A DNA stretch of 37,897 nt from Gammaproteobacteria bacterium (GTDB lineage Bacteria; Pseudomonadota; Gammaproteobacteria; Pseudomonadales; Azotimanducaceae): assembly GCA_026707905.1 (NCBI GenBank), contig JAPOVY010000129.1, forward strand, positions 1-37,897, given 5' to 3'. A program made the position numbers and the translations under genes. Below, piece by piece: positions 8,123 to 19,651 of the stretch; position 1 is the first letter of the stretch; each line of letters begins with the position of its first letter. Below the pieces are notes generated by a model. The model saw only the letters and a program-made list of their open reading frames with translations, was not told the origin of the DNA and searched no databases.

Positions 8123-9028
8123 CTAGCGGGAAACCTGACGCATCAGGCTCGGAACAACCACTTCTACGCGGCTCAACTTTCGCCCTTCGACGGGAATCAG
8201 CGGTCCGACGCCCATCGCCTTCGGTTCAAATGAAGATTGTTCCGCGAGCAACTCGGCGACCTCTTCCGCACATCGACCACTTGCTTCGATGAGTGGATCA
8301 GCAGAACCGGGAGCATGCATGTGGCATACGACGTAAACATCGCTTGCGAGCAGGCTCGACAGCTGTTCGGCAATGTCGCTAATCACCGCCTTGCCTTCGG
8401 CATCGATCGACCCATCACGTCCAGGCGTAACATTGCGAATAACAGCAATTCCGGTCGCACTGAGCGAATCTGCAAAACCTTGATTTTCGTCAAAGGTTAC
8501 TGGCGCATTCGGCGATACGACCTCGATATGAGCATTAACCCGTTTATTTCCTCGCTCGACGACGTACAACGCTACGAGCGTTTGATCTGAATCATCTCCT
8601 AACACGTACGCCGCGTAGGATTGTTGACGATCCGGAGCAGAGAGGCTGCGTACGCGGAATATTTGACTCGCCCAAATTGTCGCTCGACCACAATCCGGAC
8701 CTTCACAAGAAAATAACATCGTGCCACCTAGCCGGTCAAGCTGGGACGTATGCCATCGAAGCGCGTCCTCGCGACTAACGCCTCGAGGCATTTCGTAAGT
8801 GATTTTCTGACCTGACCCAATAAAGCGAACAGAGCTCTCGAACGACACATCACGTTTTATCTTGTCGACAGAGGCATAGATAAAGTCGTACGCGCCCTCG
8901 ATCGGACCATATTCAATGATGGTTGATGCTGTATATCTAGTCAGTATATTACTGTCAGAAGAGCCTGGAACGTCGGCTAATAATCCAAACGAACCAAGGG
9001 TAAGGACACACGAAATGAGGCGTTTCAT
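8123..9028 (-). CDS. DUF4892-like exported protein
   Basis: Function unknown. The 301-residue protein begins with a signal peptide (MKRLISCVLTLGSFGLLA) and continues with DVPGSSD, typical of DUF4892 envelope proteins of gammaproteobacteria. A middle region contains SCEGPDCGR, a possible disulfide pair, and TIWASQIF. The C-terminal third (about 200-290) reads like an OmpA-type peptidoglycan-binding fold: a DAEGKAVISDIAEQL block followed by SGRCAEEVAELL. I do not see the full canonical OmpA signature, so this part is tentative. It lies between gpsA and aroC on the same strand with short gaps. Likely periplasmic or outer-membrane associated. Confidence 0.75.
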   Translation of the reverse strand: MKRLISCVLTLGSFGLLADVPGSSDSNILTRYTASTIIEYGPIEGAYDFIYASVDKIKRDVSFESSVRFIGSGQKITYEMPRGVSREDALRWHTSQLDRLGGTMLFSCEGPDCGRATIWASQIFRVRSLSAPDRQQSYAAYVLGDDSDQTLVALYVVERGNKRVNAHIEVVSPNAPVTFDENQGFADSLSATGIAVIRNVTPGRDGSIDAEGKAVISDIAEQLSSLLASDVYVVCHMHAPGSADPLIEASGRCAEEVAELLAEQSSFEPKAMGVGPLIPVEGRKLSRVEVVVPSLMRQVSR

Positions 9029-9078
9029 ACTCGTATTGGATTATAGGGAGAGGTTGGGTTTTGAGGGATGTCGGACAC

Positions 9079-10086
9079 TCACGCAGAAACGATGGATTCG
9101 ACATCGGGCTGTTGTTGTGACGTCATGAGTTCACCAATCACAGCCAGAATGTTCTCATTACGAAATAGAACTCGATACGCGCCATCGACCAACGGCATAT
9201 AAACGTCTAACTCCTCTTTCTTTCTATAGACCACCTCGAGTGTATTCACCCCTTCCGCTAATTTACCAAGTTTCTCTTGTGCTTCATCAAGACTCAATCC
9301 ACTTGCTAATTGAGAACCGAGCTGAAAGTTTCGAGAATGCTGTGATGTACATGTCGCAATGAGGTCACCGACACCCGAAAGACCTAGAAAAGTCATCGCG
9401 TTGGCGCCCATCGATTGTGCAAATCGATTCATCTCCGCGAGGCTTCGCGTAATCACCATAGCAAGCGCATTCTGACCGACTTGGAGTGTCGTCGCCATGC
9501 CACAAATGATGGCATAGATGTTCTTTAGCGCACCACCTAGTTCTACGCCGTAGACATCCGAGTTGCCATACACGCGAAACCTCGAGCTTTGTAGGTGCTC
9601 TTGTACGGTTTTGACGAGCTTCGCGTCCTCACTCGCAATCACGGTGCCAGCGAACTGACCGGCGGCAATTTCCTCTGCTAGATTAGGACCGCTTAGGACG
9701 CCGACAATCGAATGGCCAATTTCGTCTTTCGCGATCTGACTCATCAATCGGAAAGAGGTGGCTTCAACACCTTTAGTTCCGCTGACCACATACGCACCGG
9801 GCGACACATACTCCGACATTGCTTTGGCGACTTCTCGAAATGACGCACTCGGTACTGTGATAAACAACAATTCACTTGACGAAGCGGCTAGATCGAGATC
9901 AGAGGTAGGTTGAACCGTATCGGCGAGTTTATGGCCAGGTAAGTAGCGTCGGTTTTCACGTTTGCTCAACATATCCTGCAACTGTTGCTTGTCTCGTAAC
10001 CAGAGGTACGTCTCACAACCGTTTCGCGCCACGATATTTGCAATCACGGTACCGAAGTTTCCGGCGCCGATCACCGCGACTCTCAC
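9079..10086 (-). CDS. gpsA: Glycerol-3-phosphate dehydrogenase [NAD(P)+]
   Basis: Reduces dihydroxyacetone phosphate to sn-glycerol 3-phosphate for phospholipid synthesis; cytosolic. The 335 residues show an N-terminal Rossmann motif VIGAGNFGTVIA, then SGTKGVE and LSGPNLAEEIA. The catalytic Lys is in VELGGALKNIYAI (near residue 193), followed by GLSGVGDLIATCTS and RNFQLG. All are hallmarks of GpsA. The start is GTG (10086-10084) and shares a 4-nt GTGA overlap with the htpG stop, so translation is probably coupled. The next gene downstream encodes the DUF4892 protein. Confidence 0.97.
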   Translation of the reverse strand: MRVAVIGAGNFGTVIANIVARNGCETYLWLRDKQQLQDMLSKRENRRYLPGHKLADTVQPTSDLDLAASSSELLFITVPSASFREVAKAMSEYVSPGAYVVSGTKGVEATSFRLMSQIAKDEIGHSIVGVLSGPNLAEEIAAGQFAGTVIASEDAKLVKTVQEHLQSSRFRVYGNSDVYGVELGGALKNIYAIICGMATTLQVGQNALAMVITRSLAEMNRFAQSMGANAMTFLGLSGVGDLIATCTSQHSRNFQLGSQLASGLSLDEAQEKLGKLAEGVNTLEVVYRKKEELDVYMPLVDGAYRVLFRNENILAVIGELMTSQQQPDVESIVSA

Positions 10087-11960
10087 GCGCGGTTCTCAAG
10101 GAGTTCAGTCAAGATTCCATTTACGCGCCGTACATATTCCGCTGTATCCACATCTAACGATCCATAGGCGAGGCGCGCTTGATCTAGTAACGTACGTGTG
10201 AGATCTTCAAACTTCGATTCGTCCTCGAGCTCTTTAAGTCGTTGTACGAGTGGATGTTGGAGGTTGAGCTCGAGTTTGAGTTTTTCCTCCCCGAGAAACT
10301 GATGGGTGTCCTTCAGCATATTGCGAACGCCCCGACTTATCCATGGCCGTTCACGTACCAGACACGACGCCGATTCGTGTAAGCGTAGCGACGCGGTCAC
10401 ATCCGAAAGCGATTCACCATCGAGACGCTCTTTAACCCGTGTCAGGAGTGCTTCATCATCTTCCGCTACCGTCTCAGCTTCGTCGGTAATAACGTCTTCC
10501 GCTTTGTGCGGAAGATCAACATCTGATAGTGAGATGTCCTTAAACGCATGTTCGTCGAAGTCCTTGAACCGCTCAACGATATACGAGTCAAAATCGTCGC
10601 TCAGCAGCAACACCTCAATACCCGCGTCCGTGTAATGCTCAAGCAGCGGATTGTTTCGCAAGCTCGTCGCAGACTCACCCACGAGGTAATAGATCTCTTT
10701 TTGTTCGTCTGACGCTCGTTCGACGTACTCCTCAAGACCAACCGTCTGTTCCGCACCATTACTTTGTGTCGACGCAAATCGCATGAGTTTGTAGTAGTTT
10801 TCATCATATGCCTGATCCCAGTCGTACGCCACCTTCATTTGGTGACCAAACTCGGTCCAAAACGCGTTGTAGCTATCTACGTCCTTCTTAGCGTGACTCA
10901 GTAAGCTGTCGACAACTCGTTTTACGACTGCATTTCGAACCGTACGGATTTGATCGTTCTCTTGGATGGTTTCGCGGGACATATTTAGTGGCAAATCACG
11001 TATGTCCACCACACCTTTGACGAAATTGAGATTGTCAGGAAGAAACAAATCCAGTTGGTCCGTAATAAACACCCTTTGAGCGTATAGCTTTATGCCGTGA
11101 GTCTTTTCCGTCATAGCGAACATGAACGGCGCTTTGCCGGGTACGTAGAGCAAGCTCGTGTAGTCGACCTTCCCTTCAATCTTGTTGTGAGCCCACAACA
11201 ACGGATCTTGAAAGTCGTGTGAAACACTCTTGTAGAACTCTTTGTACTCGTCGTCGCTAATAGCGTTCTTCGTGCGACTCCAAAGCGCTGTCGCTGTGTT
11301 AATTTGCTTCGGTTCAGAGTCCTCACCTGCGAGATCTACGATCCACACCGGCACATCGACATGGTCGCTGTATTGCTTGACGATGTCGCGCAGTCGGAAT
11401 TCGTCAGTGAACTCACCCGCATCCTCTTTCAAAATCAGTTCGATCGTTGTACCGCGTGCGTGCTCATCAACGTCTTCTACCGTGAAGTCCGCTTCGCCTG
11501 ACGAAGTCCATTTGGCGGCTTCCGTCGTTCCCGCTCTTCTACTGGTCACATTTATCTGGTCAGCTACCAGAAACGCGCTATAGAAACCTACGCCGAACTG
11601 ACCGATCAATTGCGACGCTTCCTGTTGGTCATCATTAAGCATCTCGAAGAACTGCTCCGTTCCGGACTTCGCGATGGTGCCAAGGTTCTCAATCAGCTCT
11701 TCACGCGACATACCGATGCCGTTGTCCTCGATCGAAATTGCGTTGCGCTCGGTATCGAATTTGATATGGATTCCTAGTTCACCTGCGTCATCGAGGAGCG
11801 TGGTATCCGAAAGCGACTCAAATCGCAATTTATCGATTGCGTCTGCAGCATTGGAGATCAATTCACGCAGAAACACTTCCCGGTTCGAATACAGGGAGTT
11901 GATCATCAACTTGAGGAGTTTCTGGGCTTCCGTTTGAAATGAATGTGTTTCTGTTGTCAC
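10083..11960 (-). CDS. htpG: Molecular chaperone HtpG (Hsp90)
   Basis: ATP-dependent cytosolic Hsp90 chaperone. The N-terminal GHKL ATPase region carries ELISNAADAIDKLRFESL, DNGIGMSREEL, GTIAKSG and QFGVGFYSAFLV. The middle domain has VDIRDLPLNMSRETIQ, and the C-terminal dimerisation region follows. I place the start at GTG (11960-11958), giving 625 residues beginning TTETHSFQTEAQ, which matches the usual HtpG start and length. A TTG at 12011 would add 17 hydrophobic residues not expected in this family. No strong ribosome-binding site precedes either. It lies 79 nt after sucD and overlaps gpsA by 4 nt. Confidence 0.97.
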   Translation of the reverse strand: MTTETHSFQTEAQKLLKLMINSLYSNREVFLRELISNAADAIDKLRFESLSDTTLLDDAGELGIHIKFDTERNAISIEDNGIGMSREELIENLGTIAKSGTEQFFEMLNDDQQEASQLIGQFGVGFYSAFLVADQINVTSRRAGTTEAAKWTSSGEADFTVEDVDEHARGTTIELILKEDAGEFTDEFRLRDIVKQYSDHVDVPVWIVDLAGEDSEPKQINTATALWSRTKNAISDDEYKEFYKSVSHDFQDPLLWAHNKIEGKVDYTSLLYVPGKAPFMFAMTEKTHGIKLYAQRVFITDQLDLFLPDNLNFVKGVVDIRDLPLNMSRETIQENDQIRTVRNAVVKRVVDSLLSHAKKDVDSYNAFWTEFGHQMKVAYDWDQAYDENYYKLMRFASTQSNGAEQTVGLEEYVERASDEQKEIYYLVGESATSLRNNPLLEHYTDAGIEVLLLSDDFDSYIVERFKDFDEHAFKDISLSDVDLPHKAEDVITDEAETVAEDDEALLTRVKERLDGESLSDVTASLRLHESASCLVRERPWISRGVRNMLKDTHQFLGEEKLKLELNLQHPLVQRLKELEDESKFEDLTRTLLDQARLAYGSLDVDTAEYVRRVNGILTELLENRA

Positions 11961-12039
11961 GATGAGAAATAACTTGATGAAAAAGATTGGTGTGCTGTTG
12001 TAGCGGATCAACCAGTGATTGATCAGCGGGGAATTTTGG

Positions 12040-12918
12040 CTAGCTAGATCGAAGGTTCAAGTCGTTAAGTAGCTCGCCAATTTCAGCCAAATTGTTGACG
12101 GTCTGGGCACCCGCCTCACGTAACGCGACGAATTTCTCTTCGGCTGTGCCTTTGCCACCAGCGATGATTGCGCCCGCGTGTCCCATTCGCTTACCTTTAG
12201 GAGCGGTGACCCCCGCAATGTACGCAACCACCGGTTTCGATACGTGGTCCGCAATGAATGCAGCGGCTTCCTCTTCGGCCGTTCCACCGATCTCGCCAAC
12301 CATCACGATCGCTTCGGTAGCTGAATCATCTTCGAACAACCTCAGCACATCGATGAAGTGCGTTCCAGGAATTGGATCGCCACCGATACCGACGCACGTG
12401 GACTGCCCAAGCCCTATATCCGTGGTTTGCTTTACCGCTTCGTACGTTAGCGTGCCGGAACGCGAGACCACCCCTACCTTACCAGGTAAATGAATCTCGC
12501 CCGGCATGATGCCAATCTTGCATTCACCAGGCGTAATGACGCCCGGGCAGTTCGGACCGACGATGCGCGTTTGCATCCCGTTGAGATGGTGCTTAACGCG
12601 GAGCATATCGAGTGTCGGAATGCCTTCGGTAATGCAAACGATAAGTTTTATCCCTGCGTTCACCGCTTCGAGAATTGAGTCATAACAGAACCGAGCGGGT
12701 ACATAGATAACGGACGTGGTCGCGCCGGTCGCGTCAACTGCGTCGGCAACTGTGTCGAACACGGGCAATCCCAAATGTTCGGTACCCCCTTTACCAGGTG
12801 TCACACCACCGACCATCTGTGTGCCGTAAGCAATGGCTTGCTCAGTATGTAGCGTGCCTTGGGAACCGGTAATGCCTTGGCAAATGACTTTCGTGTGTTT
12901 ATCTACAAGAATGCTCAT
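12040..12918 (-). CDS. sucD: Succinyl-CoA synthetase alpha subunit
   Basis: With SucC, converts succinyl-CoA, NDP and phosphate to succinate, CoA and NTP. The 292-residue protein has an N-terminal CoA-binding Rossmann fold ([15 protein letters not shown]), then [12 protein letters not shown] and [13 protein letters not shown] [12 protein letters not shown]. The phosphorylated histidine is His247 in [11 protein letters not shown]. The start ATG overlaps the sucC stop by 4 nt (ATGA), typical of coupled subunit synthesis. Last gene of the suc operon; htpG follows after 79 nt. Confidence 0.98.
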   Translation of the reverse strand: MSILVDKHTKVICQGITGSQGTLHTEQAIAYGTQMVGGVTPGKGGTEHLGLPVFDTVADAVDATGATTSVIYVPARFCYDSILEAVNAGIKLIVCITEGIPTLDMLRVKHHLNGMQTRIVGPNCPGVITPGECKIGIMPGEIHLPGKVGVVSRSGTLTYEAVKQTTDIGLGQSTCVGIGGDPIPGTHFIDVLRLFEDDSATEAIVMVGEIGGTAEEEAAAFIADHVSKPVVAYIAGVTAPKGKRMGHAGAIIAGGKGTAEEKFVALREAGAQTVNNLAEIGELLNDLNLRSS

Positions 12919-14090
12919 GCAGGTACCATTGAGTCAGCCGCAGCAACGGCTTTCTCAGCCGCTTCGGGAAGCGTTGTTGCCCCGATGATGTTGAGCCCAC
13001 TATTGGCGAGAATGCGCGAACCTTCTTCTGCGCTGTTACCGTCGAACCTCACGATTACCGGTACCTCGACACCAACTTCCTGTACTGCGCGCACGATCCC
13101 GTCTGCAATGTCCGCACACGACACAATACCGCCAAAAATGTTGATCAATACGGCTTTAACGTCCGGATCCGCCAGAATAATCTTGAATGCTTGGGAGACC
13201 GATTCAACAGTAACACCGCCTCCTACATCGAGGAAGTTCGCAGGCATACCACCACGCAGCTTCACTAAATCCATCGTGCCCATCGCTAGCCCGGCGCCGT
13301 TGACCATGCAACCGATGTTACCGTCAAGTGCGACGTAATTCAGGTCGAACTCGGCTGCCAGTGCTTCTCTCTCGTCATCCTGCGTCGGATCGTTCAACTC
13401 AGCGAGCTCCGGATGTCGAAAGAGCGCGTTACTGTCAATATTGACTTTCGCATCCAAGCAGTGAATGTCGCCATCCGTCGTGATTACGAGTGGATTGATT
13501 TCAACAAGTGAGCAATCAAGATCCTCGAACATTCGACAAAGGTTGATGAACAGTTGAGTGAACTGTGCGATCTGCGCTCCTTGCATGCCGAGACGGAACG
13601 CGAGCTGACGTCCTTGGAATTCCTGCGGCCCTAATCCAGGATCAATGATTGCTCGAAAGATCTTTTCGGGCGTCTCTGCTGCGACTTGCTCGATTTCGAC
13701 CCCACCTTCTGCAGACGCCATGACAACGACACGCGCCGTTGCACGATCGATCACAGCACCTAAATACAGTTCCGTCGCGATATCTGTGATTTCTTCAACG
13801 TATAGCAGATTTACGGGTTGACCGTCGTCGGTAGTTTGAACCGTTTGAATCCGACTCCCAAGCCAATGAGCCGCAAACGTTCGAATCTCCTCTTCACTAC
13901 CAACAAGCTTTACCCCACCTGCTTTTCCGCGTCCTCCTGCATGTACTTGGACTTTAATTACCCAGCGATTACCGCCTAAATCTGAAGCAGCAGCAACCGC
14001 TTCGTCAGCCGTCCGTGCGACACGTCCCGATGAGACAGGTAATCCGTATTTAGCGAATAGTTCTTTGCTCTGGTATTCGTGTAGATTCAT
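12915..14090 (-). CDS. sucC: Succinyl-CoA synthetase beta subunit
   Basis: Nucleotide-binding subunit of succinyl-CoA synthetase, 391 residues, the normal length. It begins [19 protein letters not shown], the standard N-terminus, and has the ATP-grasp region with [14 protein letters not shown]. Metal and nucleotide site residues lie in [10 protein letters not shown], and the C-terminal CoA-ligase part contains [14 protein letters not shown] and [16 protein letters not shown]. It lies 37 nt after lpd and overlaps sucD by 4 nt, so the subunits should be made in equal amounts. Confidence 0.98.
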   Translation of the reverse strand: MNLHEYQSKELFAKYGLPVSSGRVARTADEAVAAASDLGGNRWVIKVQVHAGGRGKAGGVKLVGSEEEIRTFAAHWLGSRIQTVQTTDDGQPVNLLYVEEITDIATELYLGAVIDRATARVVVMASAEGGVEIEQVAAETPEKIFRAIIDPGLGPQEFQGRQLAFRLGMQGAQIAQFTQLFINLCRMFEDLDCSLVEINPLVITTDGDIHCLDAKVNIDSNALFRHPELAELNDPTQDDEREALAAEFDLNYVALDGNIGCMVNGAGLAMGTMDLVKLRGGMPANFLDVGGGVTVESVSQAFKIILADPDVKAVLINIFGGIVSCADIADGIVRAVQEVGVEVPVIVRFDGNSAEEGSRILANSGLNIIGATTLPEAAEKAVAAADSMVPA

Positions 14091-14127
14091 ACGGGTCGCT
14101 TAATAACTTAGAGCTGACGTCGAGTCT

Positions 14128-15564
14128 CTATTTTCCTCTGCGACGATTGACTGTGTGAATTGCGTGACCGGCCACCCCCAACGCCGCTTCATGCACCGCT
14201 TCTGACAACGTCGGATGTGCGAACATGATCAAACCCAAGTCTTCTGCGGTAGCGCCAAATTCCATCGCAATAACCGCTTGCGCGATTAGTTCTGATGCCT
14301 GCGGACCGAATATGTGAACGCCAAGTATTCGATCCGACTCTGCATCAGACACGACCTTGACAATGCCCTCGGCGTCAGATCCTGCGAGCGCACGGCCATT
14401 TGACGCGAACGAAAACGTTCCTGCTTTGTAGTTCGCGCCAGTATCGCGTAGCTCCTGCTCGGTTTGACCAACCCACGCGATTTCAGGATGGGTGTAAATA
14501 ACCGACGGAATACAGTCGTAATTCACGACCGGCTTAAAGCCTGCGATTCGTTCCGCAACCATGATGCCTTCTTCCATGCCTTTGTGGGCAAGCATCGGAC
14601 CCCGAACAGCGTCACCGACTGCATACACATCCGACGCATCAGTCTCGCACTGCTCGTTAACGAAGATGAAACCTCTCTCGTCGAGTTTTACAGGACTGTC
14701 ATCGCTGAGAAGCTGTTCGGAATATGGCGCTCGACCCACGGCAACGATCAGTTTGTCGCATTCGAGGGACTGTTCTTCATCGTTTACAAGATACGTGACG
14801 GTTACGCCATCACCGTGATTGTCGCTACTTAGTACTCGTGTTCCTAACCGGATATCCATACCTTGCCTTGAGAATGAACGTAGTGCATCGCGTGCGATGC
14901 GCTCATCAGCATTCGGTAGGAATTTCTCAAGCGCTTCTAGTACGACGACCTCAGACCCAAACCGTGCCCAAACGCTTCCAAGTTCCAATCCGATGATCCC
15001 AGCGCCGATAATCCCAAGACGCTTCGGAACTTCCGTAAATGACAATGCGCCCGTGGAATCGACAATGCGATCGTCATCAACGGGTGCAGCACCGATCCGC
15101 ATTGGTTCGGATCCTGTCGCGAGGATGACATGCTTCGCATTGAGGATCTCCTCCGTTCCGTCAGCCTTGCTTACTTTGACATCAGACCCGGGTAAAAGCG
15201 AACCTACGCCATGGTAAGGCGTCACGCCGTTACCACTGAACAACATCCCTACTCCGCCTGTCAGCTGGCCAACTACCTCATCTTTGCGCGCAAGCACGCC
15301 CGCGAGGTCCAATTCGACACTTGCGATTTTTAACCCTAACTCGCCATAGTCGTTCGTCGCCGCATACCGATGCGAGATATCGAGAAGAGTTTTCGACGGG
15401 ATACACCCGACGTTAAGGCACGTACCTCCTAACGACGGGTTGCCTTCTGCGCCCGTCGTCTTATCGATACAGGCGACGCTCAACCCGAGCTGAGCCGCGC
15501 GTATCGCGGCGTGATAACCCGCGGGACCCGCGCCTATTACGACGATATCGTAGGAATCACTCAC
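14128..15564 (-). CDS. lpd: Dihydrolipoyl dehydrogenase (E3)
   Basis: Reoxidises dihydrolipoamide with NAD+ as the E3 component of the 2-oxoglutarate dehydrogenase complex, and possibly other 2-oxoacid dehydrogenases. The 478 residues show FAD binding at VVIGAGPAGYHAA, the redox-active disulfide Cys49/Cys54 in GGTCLNVGCIPSK, the NAD motif GIIGAGIIGLELGSVW, the second FAD contact VYAVGDAVRGPMLAHK, and the catalytic pair His450/Glu455 in AHPTLSEAV. Its place between sucB and sucC (15 nt after sucB) indicates an operon-dedicated E3. Confidence 0.98.
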   Translation of the reverse strand: MSDSYDIVVIGAGPAGYHAAIRAAQLGLSVACIDKTTGAEGNPSLGGTCLNVGCIPSKTLLDISHRYAATNDYGELGLKIASVELDLAGVLARKDEVVGQLTGGVGMLFSGNGVTPYHGVGSLLPGSDVKVSKADGTEEILNAKHVILATGSEPMRIGAAPVDDDRIVDSTGALSFTEVPKRLGIIGAGIIGLELGSVWARFGSEVVVLEALEKFLPNADERIARDALRSFSRQGMDIRLGTRVLSSDNHGDGVTVTYLVNDEEQSLECDKLIVAVGRAPYSEQLLSDDSPVKLDERGFIFVNEQCETDASDVYAVGDAVRGPMLAHKGMEEGIMVAERIAGFKPVVNYDCIPSVIYTHPEIAWVGQTEQELRDTGANYKAGTFSFASNGRALAGSDAEGIVKVVSDAESDRILGVHIFGPQASELIAQAVIAMEFGATAEDLGLIMFAHPTLSEAVHEAALGVAGHAIHTVNRRRGK

Positions 15565-15579
15565 GTTTACAAACCTATA

Positions 15580-16794
15580 TCAGAGTTCAAGGAGAATACG
15601 AGCAGGATCTTCTATCATCCCTTTAATCGTTACAAGAAACTGTACCGCCTCCTGACCGTCGATTAAGCGATGGTCATATGAAAGCGCTAAGTACATCATT
15701 GGACGCACAACGACTTCACCATCTTCCACCACCGGACGATCCTGGATCTTGTGCATGCCAAGTATCGCGGTCTGAGGTGGATTAAGAATCGGCGTAGACA
15801 TTAACGAACCAAATACGCCGCCATTTGAGATCGTAAAAGTACCACCCGTCATTTCGTCGATGGATAGTTTGTTGTCTCGCGCCTTTTCACTGTATTCGAC
15901 AATCTGATCTTCGATCTGATGCAAACCGAGTGCATCCGCATCTCTTACGATCGGGACCACTAATCCGCGTTCCGTACTTACCGCGACGCCGATGTCGTAG
16001 TACCCGTGATATACAACATCGTCGCCGTCTAGCGAAGCGTTGACAGCTGGAAAGCGTTTTAGTGCTTCAACCGATGCACGAACGAAAAAACTCATAAAGC
16101 CAAGCCGCGTACCGTTATGACGTGCAACGAACTCGTCCTGATACTGGCGACGCATACGCATGATCGGATCCATATTCGCCTCGTTGAACGTCGTCAACAT
16201 TGCAGCAGTCTGCTGCACTTCAACGAGACGCTTCGCGATGGTCGCACGCAATCGCGTCATCGGCACTCGGCGTTCGACTCGTGCGTTTGAGTCGAGAGCC
16301 GTCAGAGGAATCGGAGGCGTATCAAGAGCTTCACGATCGACGGGCGATGCTTCTTGCGCCGACGGCATTTTGTGAATCTCATCGAGCATTTTCGCAACAT
16401 CGCTTTTAGTAACCATTCCTGATCGACCTGTGCCATTGACGATCGACAGGTCAATGTCGTGTTCTGACGCGAGTTTACGAGCAGCTGGCGATGCTGCGAT
16501 TTCGTGCGTGGCAGCAGGTGTTACCGCATCAACATTTTCAGTTTCGCTAGGAGGCGCGACCGCAGACTCATCGATGGCACAGAGCAATTCCTCGCTTTCA
16601 ACGACTTCGCCTTCCTGTTTGAAGATTGTGTCGATTACGCCATCGGCTTGAGCAACGATTTCGATCGTCGTCTTCTCAGTTTCTACATCCGCAAGTAGAT
16701 CGTCCCTCTCAACGTAATCACCTTCCCGTTTGTACCACTTCGTCAATTCGCCTTCGGATATCGATTCTGGGAATTTCGGTGCTCTTATGTCCAT
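15580..16794 (-). CDS. sucB: Dihydrolipoyllysine succinyltransferase (E2 of 2-oxoglutarate dehydrogenase)
   Basis: Core E2 enzyme that transfers the succinyl group to CoA. Of its 404 residues, the lipoyl domain is about 1-75, with the lipoylated Lys41 in [12 protein letters not shown] linker of about 25 residues leads to the peripheral-subunit-binding domain (about 100-138, [16 protein letters not shown] to GMVTKSDV). The catalytic domain follows, with His375 and Asp379 in SYDHRLIDG. One lipoyl domain is usual for SucB. It starts 2 nt after the sucA stop, so coupling is very likely, and lpd follows 15 nt later. Confidence 0.98.
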   Translation of the reverse strand: MDIRAPKFPESISEGELTKWYKREGDYVERDDLLADVETEKTTIEIVAQADGVIDTIFKQEGEVVESEELLCAIDESAVAPPSETENVDAVTPAATHEIAASPAARKLASEHDIDLSIVNGTGRSGMVTKSDVAKMLDEIHKMPSAQEASPVDREALDTPPIPLTALDSNARVERRVPMTRLRATIAKRLVEVQQTAAMLTTFNEANMDPIMRMRRQYQDEFVARHNGTRLGFMSFFVRASVEALKRFPAVNASLDGDDVVYHGYYDIGVAVSTERGLVVPIVRDADALGLHQIEDQIVEYSEKARDNKLSIDEMTGGTFTISNGGVFGSLMSTPILNPPQTAILGMHKIQDRPVVEDGEVVVRPMMYLALSYDHRLIDGQEAVQFLVTIKGMIEDPARILLEL

Positions 16795-16796
16795 CT

Positions 16797-19637
16797 TTAG
16801 CTGCCGTATAGGGCGTCTTGTACTACTTTCTCTTGCCGTACTGAGTGACGAGCTTGTGATCCACTCGCAGGTGCAGCATAGGAATCCCGACCAGCGTACC
16901 GAAGTGTCAGATTCGGATGTGTTTGTGCAACCGCTTCCTCAAAACGATGTTTGAGTGAATACCAAGCCCCCTGATTTTTAGGTTCTTCTTGACACCAAAC
17001 GATGTTTTCCAGTTTCTTGAACGCGTCCAATTGGTTAATTAGCTCGTCTTTAGGAAACGGATATTGCTGCTCAATGCGGAGTATCGCCGTGTCATCTAAG
17101 TCATCAGCACGTCGAGATTCAAGCAGGTTGTAGAAAACCTTACCAGAACACATAACCAAGCGTTTTGCATTGGTAATATCAATGTCATCGCACTCCCCAA
17201 TGACGTTTTGCCATTGACCATCCGCTAGTTCTTCTAGCGTGGATGTCGCAAGTCGATGTCGGAGTAGACTCTTTGGCGACATCACAACCAATGGCCTGCG
17301 CATCATGCGAATCGCTTGACGCCGTAATAGATGGAATATCTGGGCTGGCGTCGTTGGTACACAGACCTGCATGTTGTGCTCAGCACATAGTTGTAGGTAA
17401 CGTTCAAGTCTTGCAGAAGAGTGCTCAGGACCAGCACCTTCGTAACCATGTGGCAGCAACATCACTAATCCGCATAGTCGCGTCCACTTTGCCTCACCAC
17501 TAGAGACGAACTGATCGATGACAACCTGTGCACCGTTCGCGAAATCGCCAAATTGGGCTTCCCAGATCACTAAGGCGTTAGGGGTTGTTGTGGCATAGCC
17601 ATATTCGAACGCTAATGCCGCTTCTTCTGAAAGCAGTGAGTTATAGAGCGAGAGTCGAGTATCCCCGCGAGCGACATCGTGAAGTGCGACGTGTTCTTCG
17701 CCAGTACGTTGACAGTACAACGCTGCGTGGCGGTGACTGAATGTGCCTATGCAAACATCCTGACCTGCCAGACGCACATTGATTCCTTCGTCCAACAGTG
17801 TGGCGTAAGCTGCGACTTCAGCGCAACCCCAGTTGATTGCCGCAGCACCCGTAAGCATCTTTTCGCGATCCTCGAGTATTTTCGTCACTTGACGGTGCAC
17901 TACGAAACCAGTAGGCGATGAAGCAAGTACCTGGCCGAGTTCTCGAAGTCTGGTTCGACTGAACGTTGTATCTGCCGGTGCGTCCCAGTCGTGCCCAAGG
18001 TATGGTCGCCAATCTACAAACAGTGCTTCATCAGGTTCACTCACTAACGACAGCGCGATGGCTTCCCCTCTATCAAGGCGATCACGCAAATCTCTCGTCA
18101 TTTCATCGGCTTGACCCGGAGCTAGAACGCCATTCGACTCGAGTTTTTCAGCGTACAACGCTCGGGTCGTTTGCTGTTGTGCGATCTTTTCGTACATCAA
18201 CGGTTGGGTTTTTAGAGGATCCTCTGCTTCGTTGTGCCCACGTCGACGGTAACAGACCAAATCGATCACAAAGTCTCGACCATACGCATTTCTGTAATCT
18301 GTCGCGATCTGCGCGGCGAAGACCACCGCCTCAACATCGTCACCATTGACGTGCAGAATCGGCGCTTGCACCATCTTAGCTACTTCAGAACAGTATTCCG
18401 TGGATCGTGCGTCGACACGTTCACTGGTCGTGAAACCGATCTGGTTGTTCAGGATAACGTGAATCGTTCCACCCGTGAAATATCCACGTGTCTGAGACAT
18501 CTGGAATGTCTCCATCACGACACCCTGACCTGCAAAAGCTGCGTCACCATGGATGAGGATTGGTGCGACTACAGTACCCATCGGATCATTGCGCCGGTCC
18601 TGACGCGCGCGCACCGATCCTTCGACGACAGGCCCGATGATTTCAAGATGCGAAGGGTTAAACGCTAGTGCGACATGCATTTCGCCTTTAGACGTCATAA
18701 CGTTGGAAGAAAAACCTTGGTGATACTTCACATCGCCACTATTCGCGTCCTCGGGGGCGGTTCCATCGAATTCATCGAACAAATCCGCAGTACGCTTTCC
18801 GAGAATATTGACGAGTACGTTAAGGCGCCCACGATGTGCCATGCCAATAACACATTCTTTCACATCCCAATGACCAAGTCGTTGAAGTGTTTCATGAAGC
18901 ATCGGAATAAGACTCTCGCCGCCTTCCAACCCGAATCGTTTGGTACCTGGATAGCGGTTTTGTAGGTAGTTTTCGAGACCCTCCGCGGCCGTCAACCGCT
19001 CAAAGATTTCCAAGCGTTTATCGGCATCGAAAACGGCGTGCGAGCGTACCGTTTCTAACCGCTGTCGCAGATAAAGCTCCTGCTGTTCATCGCTGATATA
19101 GGTGTATTCAGCACCGATCGAACCGCAGTAGGTCTCCTCAAGTGCATCGATGATCTCCTGCAACGGTGCGGTTTCGCGCTCGATAAACGATGACGAGCCG
19201 GTACTGAATTCCGTATCGAGGTCTGCGGCGGATAGTTGGTGCCACTCAAGCGTCAATTCGTCACAGGGTGAACGTTCTAGCAACCCTAAGGGATCGATTT
19301 GTGCTCGTCGGTGTCCCCGACTGCGATACTCATTAACGAGTTCGAGAACGCGAATCTGCTTTCGTTCGTGAGCGGATATGTATTCGTTGCTCTCGCGCTC
19401 AACTTGAGCTTTAAAGCGATTACGTCCGAGGCGCTCAAAGTGGTCGATGACCGTGCTGTGTGCAATGTCAGCACCTTGCGATGCGCGAACCGCAAGCGTG
19501 CTGAAGTAGTCGCGCCATTCTTCCGGTACTGAATTCGCATTTTCAAGGTATTGCTCGTACATTGCTTCAATGTATGTAGCGCTCGCTCCCGATAAGTGCG
19601 AGCTACTGAGCATTCGTTCAAGCAGAGATTCAGCCAT
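16797..19637 (-). CDS. sucA: 2-Oxoglutarate dehydrogenase E1 component
   Basis: Thiamine-diphosphate-dependent decarboxylation of 2-oxoglutarate and succinyl transfer to the E2 lipoyl group. The 946-residue length is normal. The N-terminal E2-binding segment includes [20 protein letters not shown]. Active-site blocks are [11 protein letters not shown] (265-275), GDVKYHQGF (301-309), the TPP/metal motif GDAAFAGQG (364-372) and NNQIGFTT (397-404). The C-terminal transketolase-like half includes [20 protein letters not shown]. First gene of the suc operon, with a strong GAGGAG-type ribosome-binding site (19651-19644) 6 nt before the ATG. The promoter should lie in the 157-nt gap to the divergent hydrolase; I cannot pick a clear one. 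Confidence 0.98.
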   Translation of the reverse strand: MAESLLERMLSSSHLSGASATYIEAMYEQYLENANSVPEEWRDYFSTLAVRASQGADIAHSTVIDHFERLGRNRFKAQVERESNEYISAHERKQIRVLELVNEYRSRGHRRAQIDPLGLLERSPCDELTLEWHQLSAADLDTEFSTGSSSFIERETAPLQEIIDALEETYCGSIGAEYTYISDEQQELYLRQRLETVRSHAVFDADKRLEIFERLTAAEGLENYLQNRYPGTKRFGLEGGESLIPMLHETLQRLGHWDVKECVIGMAHRGRLNVLVNILGKRTADLFDEFDGTAPEDANSGDVKYHQGFSSNVMTSKGEMHVALAFNPSHLEIIGPVVEGSVRARQDRRNDPMGTVVAPILIHGDAAFAGQGVVMETFQMSQTRGYFTGGTIHVILNNQIGFTTSERVDARSTEYCSEVAKMVQAPILHVNGDDVEAVVFAAQIATDYRNAYGRDFVIDLVCYRRRGHNEAEDPLKTQPLMYEKIAQQQTTRALYAEKLESNGVLAPGQADEMTRDLRDRLDRGEAIALSLVSEPDEALFVDWRPYLGHDWDAPADTTFSRTRLRELGQVLASSPTGFVVHRQVTKILEDREKMLTGAAAINWGCAEVAAYATLLDEGINVRLAGQDVCIGTFSHRHAALYCQRTGEEHVALHDVARGDTRLSLYNSLLSEEAALAFEYGYATTTPNALVIWEAQFGDFANGAQVVIDQFVSSGEAKWTRLCGLVMLLPHGYEGAGPEHSSARLERYLQLCAEHNMQVCVPTTPAQIFHLLRRQAIRMMRRPLVVMSPKSLLRHRLATSTLEELADGQWQNVIGECDDIDITNAKRLVMCSGKVFYNLLESRRADDLDDTAILRIEQQYPFPKDELINQLDAFKKLENIVWCQEEPKNQGAWYSLKHRFEEAVAQTHPNLTLRYAGRDSYAAPASGSQARHSVRQEKVVQDALYGS

Positions 19638-19643
19638 TGTCCA

Positions 19644-19651
19644 CTCTCCTC
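19644..19651 (-). promoter_or_regulatory. Strong ribosome-binding site of sucA
   Basis: GAGGAGAG on the minus strand, 6 nt before the sucA ATG. It is one of the strongest such sites in a window where many genes have a weak or no recognisable one. Confidence 0.7.

Noticed and set aside
12859..13338. Long plus-strand ORF opposite sucC
   Set aside because: Antisense shadow of a highly conserved gene; similar antisense frames occur opposite aroC, lpd, htpG and ffh, reflecting codon bias.
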